A stretch of DNA of 57,611 bases from assembly GCA_015057055.1 (NCBI GenBank), contig SVFE01000008.1, positions 1-57,611 of the forward strand. The letters run 5' to 3'. A program made the translations under genes and the position numbers. Positions 51,669 to 57,611 of this stretch are shown one piece after another (position 1 is the stretch's first letter; each line of letters begins with the position of its first letter). The notes below the pieces were generated by a model. It ran no database searches and had not been told where the DNA came from. It worked only from the letters and a program-made list of their open reading frames with translations. The stretch comes from Lachnospiraceae bacterium. Its GTDB lineage: Bacteria; Bacillota; Clostridia; Lachnospirales; Lachnospiraceae.

Positions 51669-53060
51669 ATGAGTAGTTCAACAAGCTCAGCGAGTCAAAG
51701 AATTGAAGCTTTGCTCGATGAAAAAAGTTTCGTTGAAATCGGTGCAATGGTTACTGCCAGAGCTACGGATTTTAATCTGAAACAAAACGAGACTCCGTCT
51801 GACGGTGTTATTACCGGATACGGAACCATCGATGGCAATCGTGTGTATGTGTACAGCCAGAATGCAGCTGTTATCGGCGGTAGCGTTGGCGAAATGCATG
51901 CCAAGAAGATTGCAAATCTTTACGAACTTGCAATGAAGACAGGAACACCGGTAATCGGTCTGATTGATTCTGCAGGTTTAAGATTGCAGGAGGCAACCGA
52001 TGCCCTCAACAGTCTTGGTGAGATTTATTTTAAACAGGCTATGGCCAAGGGTGTAGTTCCTCAGTTTACTGCAATTTTTGGTGCTTGTGGCGGCGGACTT
52101 GCCATTATGCCTTCTCTTACGGACTTTACATTCATGGAAGAGACAAAGGCAAAATTGTTTGTTAACTCTCCGGATGCTTTGGACGGAAATTCTTGCGAGA
52201 AAAAGGATACTTCTTCTGCAGCGTTCCAGGCAAATGAAAGCGGCGTAGTGGATTTTGTTGGTGACGAAGCTTCCGTTATGGCACAGATTCGTGAACTTGT
52301 TTCCATGATTCCTGCCAATAATGATGACGTTGCACTTGCAGATTGCGGTGATGACTTGAACAGAACATGTCCTGATATTGCAGGTTGCGCAGGCGATACT
52401 TCCATTTTGCTTTCTCAGATTGCAGATGATAACAATTTTGTTGAAGTAAAAGCCGGATATGCAAAAGAAATGGTTACCGGATTTATCCGTTTGGACGGGC
52501 TTACCGTTGGTTGCGTTGCAAACCGTAACGAAGTGATCGGCGAAGACGGAAAAGCAGAAGAAAAATTTGCCGGTGTTCTTACCGCAAAGGGATGTGATAA
52601 AGCAGCAGATTTCGTTGATTTCTGCGACAGCTTTGGTATTCCCGTACTTACTGTAACCAATGTAAAAGGTTACGAAGCTACTGTTTGCTCTGAAAAGAGA
52701 ATTTCCAAAGCAGCAGCAAATCTTACCTCTGCATTTGCAAACTGTGATGTGCCCAGAGTAAATCTTATCGTTGGTAAGGCTCTCGGAAGTGCATATGTAA
52801 CAATGAACTCAAAAGCAATCGGTGCTGATTTGACATTTGCTTGGCCGGATGCACAGATCGGACCTATGGAAGCAAATCTTGCTGCTAAGATTATGTATGA
52901 AGGACAGGGTAGTGATGTAATTGCTGAAAAGGCAAAAGAATACGCTGAACTTCAGAATAGTGCGAACAGCGCAGCAAGACGCGGTTATGTAGATTCTATC
53001 ATTGAGCCTGCAGATACCAGAAAACATTTGGTATATGCATTTGAGATGTTGTACGCATAA
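51669..53060 (+). CDS. Biotin-dependent acyl-CoA carboxyltransferase (MmdA/PccB type)
   Basis: A 463-residue carboxyltransferase of the crotonase-like ACC/PCC beta family, about 50 residues shorter than MmdA. The first half carries VYSQNAAVIGGSVGEMHAKKI, LIDSAGLRLQEA (a variant of the usual DSGGARIQEG) and the oxyanion-hole region FGACGGGLAIMPSLTDF; the second half has CVANRNEV, FCDSFGIPVLTVTN and LGSAYVTMNSKAIGADLTFAWPDA. It opens a five-gene operon with a Na+ pump and biotin carrier, so it may decarboxylate methylmalonyl-CoA or a similar acyl-CoA. The divergent motifs leave the substrate open. Codon use suggests high expression. Confidence 0.82.
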   Translation: MSSSTSSASQRIEALLDEKSFVEIGAMVTARATDFNLKQNETPSDGVITGYGTIDGNRVYVYSQNAAVIGGSVGEMHAKKIANLYELAMKTGTPVIGLIDSAGLRLQEATDALNSLGEIYFKQAMAKGVVPQFTAIFGACGGGLAIMPSLTDFTFMEETKAKLFVNSPDALDGNSCEKKDTSSAAFQANESGVVDFVGDEASVMAQIRELVSMIPANNDDVALADCGDDLNRTCPDIAGCAGDTSILLSQIADDNNFVEVKAGYAKEMVTGFIRLDGLTVGCVANRNEVIGEDGKAEEKFAGVLTAKGCDKAADFVDFCDSFGIPVLTVTNVKGYEATVCSEKRISKAAANLTSAFANCDVPRVNLIVGKALGSAYVTMNSKAIGADLTFAWPDAQIGPMEANLAAKIMYEGQGSDVIAEKAKEYAELQNSANSAARRGYVDSIIEPADTRKHLVYAFEMLYA

Positions 53061-53092
53061 GTAAAGATAAGTAGGAAAGGATGACAATCATT

Positions 53093-53848
53093 ATGAAAAA
53101 ACTTTTAAGTTTATTGCTCATGCTTACCTGTGTCTTGGGATTAACTGCTTGTAATGGTGAAAAAGAAATGATCAAATACGATCAGGAAACGATTGAGACC
53201 CAGTGTCAGATCGTTTATGTATTGGCAACCACTACAGACCCGGCTACATTCGAAGATTATAACATTGACGACAAACAGCTTTTGGAAGATGCGCTTGCTC
53301 AGGTTTACGGAGTGCGTGCAGAAGGCGATGTTATCATTAACGCTGTTAATTCCTATGTTAATTCCCAGGAACTTATCGGGGATGCGGTAGCAACAAATAA
53401 TTATGTATTTACTGCAAAAGAAGATGAACTTATTGTTGGATATGAATTTGAAGGTTCTGTTCACAATGGTGTGATGGAGCTTATTTATGACGAAAATCTT
53501 CACATTACAGCGGTTACTTTCAACGTGGAATATTCTCTTGCAGAGTCCATGGAGAAAGCCGGTGTGAATACGTTAATCGGTATGGGAACCGTATTTGTAA
53601 TGTTGATTTTGATTTCACTCATTATTTCTACATTTTCTTTCATTCCCAAGATACAGGCGGCTTTTGCAAAGAAAGAAAAAACACCGGATTCCGTGGATAG
53701 TGCAATTGCGGGAATCATTGAAAGAGAAGAAGTGGAAGAGTCCGATGATTTGGAACTTGTTGCTGTTATCGCAGCTGCAATTGCTGCAAGCGAAGGTGCT
53801 TCTTCTACCGATGGTTTTGTTGTTAGAAGTATTAAGAGAATCAGATAA
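53093..53848 (+). CDS. OadG-like gamma subunit with lipoprotein domain
   Basis: A 251-residue protein with two parts. Residues 1-20 are a lipoprotein signal (MKKLLSLLLMLTCVLGLTAC, lipid Cys20), leading to an extracytoplasmic alpha/beta domain of about 130 residues. A transmembrane segment at about 156-182 (IGMGTVFVMLILISLIISTF) and a charged cytoplasmic tail follow, as in OadG/MmdD gamma subunits of Na+-translocating decarboxylases. Normal gamma subunits are only 80-120 residues. I choose the ATG at 53093 because it gives the exact signal peptide; an ATG four codons earlier is possible. Confidence 0.8.
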   Translation: MKKLLSLLLMLTCVLGLTACNGEKEMIKYDQETIETQCQIVYVLATTTDPATFEDYNIDDKQLLEDALAQVYGVRAEGDVIINAVNSYVNSQELIGDAVATNNYVFTAKEDELIVGYEFEGSVHNGVMELIYDENLHITAVTFNVEYSLAESMEKAGVNTLIGMGTVFVMLILISLIISTFSFIPKIQAAFAKKEKTPDSVDSAIAGIIEREEVEESDDLELVAVIAAAIAASEGASSTDGFVVRSIKRIR

Positions 53849-53876
53849 TTTTAGTTAAATTTTGGAGGATAAAAAA

Positions 53877-54245
53877 ATGAAAAATTATACAATTACCGTG
53901 AATGGAAACGTGTATGATGTTACTGTAGAAGAAGGCGCATCCACAGGCGCTCCCGCAGCAGCACCTAAAGCTGCACCCAAAGCAGCACCTAAGGCAGCTC
54001 CTAAAGCAGCAGCTCCCGCAGGCGGAGCAGGTTCTGTAAGAATCGAAGCAGGAGCAGCAGGTAAAGTGTTTAAGATTGAAAAGAATGTAGGAGCAGCTGT
54101 TAAGAAAGGTGATGCAGTTGTTATTCTTGAAGCTATGAAGATGGAAATTCCTGTAGTTGCACCCGAAGACGGAACTGTTGCAAGTATTGATGTAGCAGTT
54201 GGTGATGCAGTGGAAGCCGGCGGATTGCTTGCTACATTGAACTAA
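53877..54245 (+). CDS. Biotin carboxyl carrier protein of the decarboxylase
   Basis: A 122-residue biotin carrier that shuttles CO2 between the carboxyltransferases and the membrane pump. Residues 1-20 are a small beta segment, 21-50 a flexible Ala/Pro/Lys linker with APKA repeats, and 51-122 the biotinyl domain with the EAMKM motif (biotin on Lys88). It resembles MmdC and the 1.3S subunit of transcarboxylase. The start at 53877 follows TTTGGAGGAT. It is the shared carrier of the operon. Confidence 0.94.
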   Translation: MKNYTITVNGNVYDVTVEEGASTGAPAAAPKAAPKAAPKAAPKAAAPAGGAGSVRIEAGAAGKVFKIEKNVGAAVKKGDAVVILEAMKMEIPVVAPEDGTVASIDVAVGDAVEAGGLLATLN

Positions 54246-54282
54246 TTTCGGGCTATAAAAAATTCTACAGGAGGTTAAAGTA

Positions 54283-55449
54283 ATGTCAGAAATTTTAAAC
54301 AATCTGTTGAACCAGATGGCATTCATGAATCCGGATTTTTCATATAAAAACGTGATCATGATTGGCGTTGCATGCTTTTTCCTTTATCTGGCAATCAGAA
54401 AGGAATATGAACCTCTTTTGCTTTTGCCTATTTCATTCGGTATGTTGCTTGTAAACATTTATCCGGATATTATGCTTAGTATTGAGGATTCGCAAAATGG
54501 TGTCGGCGGATTATTATACTACTTTTATTTATTAGATGAATGGGCGATTCTGCCGTCTCTTATTTTCCTTGGAGTAGGAGCCATGACAGACTTTGGTCCC
54601 CTCATCGCAAACCCCAAGAGTTTCCTTCTTGGTGCAGCAGCGCAGTTCGGTATTTTTGCTGCTTACTTTGGTGCACTCTTTGCAGGAGCTATGGGCTGGG
54701 CTGACTTTAATGATAAGGCAGCTGCTGCAATTTCCATTATCGGTGGTGCGGATGGACCGACCTCGATCTTCCTTGCCGGTAAACTGGGACAGACCAAGTA
54801 CATGGGTCCTATCGCAGTGGCAGCATATTCCTATATGTCACTGGTTCCGATTATCCAGCCCCCTATTATGAGATTGCTTACCACAAAGAAAGAAAGAGCA
54901 ATCAAGATGGAACAGCTTCGTCCGGTTACAAAGTTGGAGAAAATTTTGTTCCCTATTATTGTTACCATCGTAGTTTGTATTATTCTTCCTACGACAGCTC
55001 CCCTGGTTGGTATGTTAATGCTTGGTAACTTATTTAAAGAGTCCGGAGTGGTTCGTCAGCTTACTGACACAGCATCCAATGCTCTTATGTACATCGTAGT
55101 TATTATCCTTGGTACATCCGTAGGTGCTACCACAAGTGCGGAAGCATTCCTGAACAAGGAAACCCTGTTTATTGTTGCACTTGGTTTGATTGCATTCTGT
55201 TTTGGTACTGCAGCCGGAGTTCTCTTTGGTAAATTGATGTGCGTTATGACAAAAGGTAAGGTTAATCCATTGATCGGTTCTGCCGGTGTATCTGCCGTTC
55301 CTATGGCAGCCCGTGTATCCCAGAAGGTTGGTGCGGAAGAAGATCCCACAAACTTCCTTCTTATGCATGCGATGGGACCTAACGTAGCAGGTGTTATCGG
55401 TACTGCAGTAGCAGCCGGTACCTTCATGGCTATCTTTGGTGTAATGTAA
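54283..55449 (+). CDS. Na+-translocating decarboxylase beta subunit
   Basis: A 388-residue, very hydrophobic protein that decarboxylates carboxybiotin and pumps Na+ outward (OadB/MmdB/GcdB family). Conserved elements are the ISIIGGADGPTSIFLA motif near residue 160, the DFGPLIANP segment near residue 104, and the C-terminal SAGVSAVPMAARVSQKVG and HAMGPNVAGVIGTAVAAG. About nine transmembrane segments are present. The ATG follows CAGGAGGT. The family member names cannot be told apart by eye. Confidence 0.95.
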   Translation: MSEILNNLLNQMAFMNPDFSYKNVIMIGVACFFLYLAIRKEYEPLLLLPISFGMLLVNIYPDIMLSIEDSQNGVGGLLYYFYLLDEWAILPSLIFLGVGAMTDFGPLIANPKSFLLGAAAQFGIFAAYFGALFAGAMGWADFNDKAAAAISIIGGADGPTSIFLAGKLGQTKYMGPIAVAAYSYMSLVPIIQPPIMRLLTTKKERAIKMEQLRPVTKLEKILFPIIVTIVVCIILPTTAPLVGMLMLGNLFKESGVVRQLTDTASNALMYIVVIILGTSVGATTSAEAFLNKETLFIVALGLIAFCFGTAAGVLFGKLMCVMTKGKVNPLIGSAGVSAVPMAARVSQKVGAEEDPTNFLLMHAMGPNVAGVIGTAVAAGTFMAIFGVM

Positions 55450-55494
55450 GAAATGCTTATATTTGATAAAATTTAGAAAGGAAAGGTTAATACA

Positions 55495-56913
55495 ATGGCT
55501 AATAAACCGATTAAAATCACAGAAACAGTATTACGTGATGCTCATCAGTCCTTAATCGCTACTAGAATGCCCACTGAACTTATGCTTCCTATCTTGGAAA
55601 AGATGGACAAAGTTGGTTATCATTCTGTAGAGTGCTGGGGTGGAGCAACATTTGATGCTTCCCTTCGATTCTTAAAAGAAGATCCCTGGGAGAGACTTAG
55701 AAAAATTAAAGATGGTTTGAAAAATACTCCGACACAGATGTTATTCCGTGGACAGAATATTTTGGGATACCGTCACTATGCAGATGACGTAGTATACAAA
55801 TTCGTAGAAAAGTCGATCGCAAACGGTATTGATATTATCCGTATTTTCGACTGCTTCAATGACCTTAGAAACCTTCAGGCGGCAGTTGATGCAACCAACA
55901 AAATTAAACAGCAGGAAGGAAGAGGACACTCTCAGATCGCTCTTTCCTATACCCTTGGTGATGCATACACCATGGAATATTGGATGAAGATGGCAAAAGA
56001 CATCGAAGAGATGGGTGCAGATTCCATCTGTATTAAAGATATGGCCGGTCTTCTTGTTCCTTACAAAGCAGGTGAACTTGTTTCTGCTATGAAGAGCGCA
56101 ACCAAGCTTCCGATTCAGCTTCATACACATTACACCTCCGGTGTTGCTTCCATGACCTACCTTAAGGCAGTAGAAGCAGGTGTTGATGTTATTGACTGTG
56201 CAATTTCTCCCTTCTCTATGGGTACTTCACAGCCGGCAACCGAAGTTATGGTAGAAACCTTCAAGGGAACCGAATATGATACCGGATTTGACCAGAATCT
56301 TTTGGCTGAAATTGCAGATTACTTCCGTCCTTACAGAGAGGAATGTCTTGCAAATGGTCTCATGAACTCTAAGGTTCTGGGTGCTGATATTAAGACTCTT
56401 CTTTATCAGGTACCCGGCGGTATGCTTTCTAACATGGTTAGCCAGTTGAAAGAACAGAACGCAGAAGACAAATACATGGAAGTACTTCAGGAGATTCCTA
56501 AGGTTCGTAAAGACCTTGGTGAGCCGCCTTTGGTTACTCCTTCTTCTCAGATTGTTGGTACTCAGGCTGTATTTAACGTTCTTATGGGCGAAAGATACAA
56601 AATGGCGACTGACCAGACCAAGGATGTACTTCGCGGTAAATACGGTCAGACTGTAAAACCTTTCGATGCAGAAGTGCAGAAGAAGGTTATCGGTGATGAA
56701 GAACCTATCACATGCAGACCTGCAGATAAGATTGCAAACGAATTGGATAAGATCGAAAGCGAAATGAAGGAATGGAAGCAGCAGGAAGAAGATGTTCTTT
56801 CCTATGCATTGTTCCCTCAGGTAGCTATTGACTTCTTTAAATATCGTCAGGCACAGCAGGAAAAAGTAGATATGAACAAAGCAGATTCCAAGAATGGGGC
56901 TTATCCTGTATAA
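55495..56913 (+). CDS. Oxaloacetate decarboxylase alpha / pyruvate carboxyltransferase subunit
   Basis: A 472-residue TIM-barrel carboxyltransferase of the OadA/PycB/transcarboxylase-5S family. It begins KITETVLRDAHQSLIATRM, has FRGQNILGYRHYADD, IFDCFNDLRN, the carbamylated-Lys/metal region SICIKDMAGLL and QLHTHYTSGVASMTYLKA, and the C-terminal PASQ-like GGMLSNMVSQL. It ends near residue 470 without the biotinyl domain that OadA carries, in keeping with the separate carrier upstream. It works on oxaloacetate/pyruvate. A terminator closes the operon. Confidence 0.93.
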   Translation: MANKPIKITETVLRDAHQSLIATRMPTELMLPILEKMDKVGYHSVECWGGATFDASLRFLKEDPWERLRKIKDGLKNTPTQMLFRGQNILGYRHYADDVVYKFVEKSIANGIDIIRIFDCFNDLRNLQAAVDATNKIKQQEGRGHSQIALSYTLGDAYTMEYWMKMAKDIEEMGADSICIKDMAGLLVPYKAGELVSAMKSATKLPIQLHTHYTSGVASMTYLKAVEAGVDVIDCAISPFSMGTSQPATEVMVETFKGTEYDTGFDQNLLAEIADYFRPYREECLANGLMNSKVLGADIKTLLYQVPGGMLSNMVSQLKEQNAEDKYMEVLQEIPKVRKDLGEPPLVTPSSQIVGTQAVFNVLMGERYKMATDQTKDVLRGKYGQTVKPFDAEVQKKVIGDEEPITCRPADKIANELDKIESEMKEWKQQEEDVLSYALFPQVAIDFFKYRQAQQEKVDMNKADSKNGAYPV

Positions 56914-56936
56914 GAACATGTTTTGAACATTTTTAC

Positions 56937-56966
56937 CCCCGCAGCGTTTTGCTGCGGGGATTTTTA
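56937..56966 (+). terminator. Intrinsic terminator after the decarboxylase operon
   Basis: CCCCGCAGC (56937-56945) and GCTGCGGGG (56951-56959) pair perfectly over GTTTT, followed by ATTTTT. Confidence 0.95.
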
Positions 56967-56988
56967 AAAAAGGACAACGGAGAATGGC

Positions 56989-57611
56989 ATGAAAGACATT
57001 AATTCAAAGCATCTGGTAAATTTAGGCATTCCTGATTTGATTAGTGCAAAATATGGGAAAATGAGTAAAAGCCAGAAGAAGGTAGCGGATTTTATTTTAG
57101 AACATTATGACCGGGCGGCCTTTATGACAGCAGAGCAAATCGGGACAGAAACAGGGGTTAGCGAATCCACGGTAGTTCGGTTTGCGTCGTCCCTTGGCTA
57201 TCAGGGATTTAGTGAATTTCAAAAGGAATTGGCCCAGTGGATGCAAGGAAGAATCGGTGTTTCCGGTCGCGTAAATTCAAAATACAGTGATTGTGAAAGC
57301 GGAGAAATTGTAAAAGGCATCCTTACCATGGATGCTCGTAATATTTTGGACTCTTTGGATGTCTTTCCTTTCGATAGTATGGAAAATGCCGTTACGATGT
57401 TAAACGAAGCAAAAACGGTTTATGTTGTGGGTCTCCGTAGTTGTGCGCCATTGGCGGAATTTCTTGCTTTTTATCTGAACATGCTTCGTGGGAATATTAT
57501 CCTGATAAAAACAACAAACGTAAGTGAAATATTCGAGCAAATGATACATGTATCCGAAGAGGATGCGGTGGTGGGAATCAGTTTTCCAAGATACTCTCTG
57601 CGAACCCTTCG
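56989..57611 (+). CDS. RpiR-family transcriptional regulator, C-terminus cut by window edge
   Basis: The frame starts at ATG 56989 after CGGAG and is open to the window edge, so 207 codons are seen. Residues 15-90 are an RpiR-type helix-turn-helix (MSKSQKKVADFILEH, MTAEQIGTETGVSESTVVRFASSLGY), and from about residue 135 an SIS sugar-phosphate-binding domain begins (KTVYVVGLRSCAPLAEFLAFYLN). Such proteins usually control sugar or amino-sugar genes in response to a phosphosugar. Its targets probably lie beyond the window. Confidence 0.9.
   Translation, partial: MKDINSKHLVNLGIPDLISAKYGKMSKSQKKVADFILEHYDRAAFMTAEQIGTETGVSESTVVRFASSLGYQGFSEFQKELAQWMQGRIGVSGRVNSKYSDCESGEIVKGILTMDARNILDSLDVFPFDSMENAVTMLNEAKTVYVVGLRSCAPLAEFLAFYLNMLRGNIILIKTTNVSEIFEQMIHVSEEDAVVGISFPRYSLRTL

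Overview
This window looks like chromosomal DNA of an anaerobic, endospore-forming Firmicute of the class Clostridia, most likely a Lachnospiraceae-type bacterium. The grounds are an oxygen-sensitive ribonucleotide reductase (nrdD/nrdG) with an NrdR-type operator, sporulation and coat genes (spoIVA, cotJABC), a sodium-pumping biotin-dependent decarboxylase operon, strong AGGAGG ribosome binding sites, frequent TTG/GTG starts, consensus sigma-A promoters and intrinsic terminators. No insertion sequence, prophage, CRISPR array, plasmid function or rRNA was seen. The only RNA gene found is a tRNA-Thr(CGT). Family names are recognised by reading motifs; no database search was run.

Layout. 1-1.1 kb: minus-strand ABC ATPase and a truncated membrane-anchored partner. 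1.2-6.6 kb: spoIVA, cytidine deaminase, a membrane-anchored MutS-like ATPase, RNase H, a 57-residue membrane peptide and a WYL regulator. 6.7-10 kb: nrdD-nrdG-dut behind a consensus promoter and an NrdR box. 10.2-13.6 kb: a DegV fatty-acid-binding protein, cotJABC and a glycine-rich repeat protein that may belong to the spore surface. 13.7-17.6 kb: a gene of unknown function coupled to a Gld-like ABC exporter. 17.7-28.5 kb: housekeeping (gltX, UvrD-like helicase, DUF1292, DUF5662, trpS, citrate synthase, lactonase, aroC, tgt, yajC). 28.6-36.9 kb: leuB-ilvD-ilvB, an L,D-transpeptidase, serC-serA. 37-43.4 kb: small unknown genes, a methyltransferase, DUF1015, a GlgB-like protein and an MscS channel. 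43.4-51.5 kb: tRNA-Thr, alaS, rpsU, a D-Ala-D-Ala carboxypeptidase, a metallophosphoesterase-scpA-scpB operon and a second carboxypeptidase. 51.6-56.9 kb: a five-gene biotin/Na+ decarboxylase operon with two different carboxyltransferases. The window ends inside an RpiR-type regulator.

Strongest leads: (1) a tandem NrdR-type operator in front of the metallophosphoesterase-scpAB operon; its 14-bp core is identical to the nrdD operator and sits at the same distance from the -10 box, suggesting that chromosome-segregation genes share dNTP-linked control. (2) A full-length glycogen-branching-enzyme homologue in which all three GH13 catalytic residues and two substrate-site residues are replaced, encoded between DUF1015 and MscS genes. 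(3) A glycine-rich repeat protein directly after cotJABC. (4) Two carboxyltransferases sharing one BCCP and one Na+ pump, preceded by a long inverted repeat at the predicted transcript start. (5) A DUF1015 protein with a DGHHR motif close to serC-serA, which could be a serine/phosphoserine enzyme.
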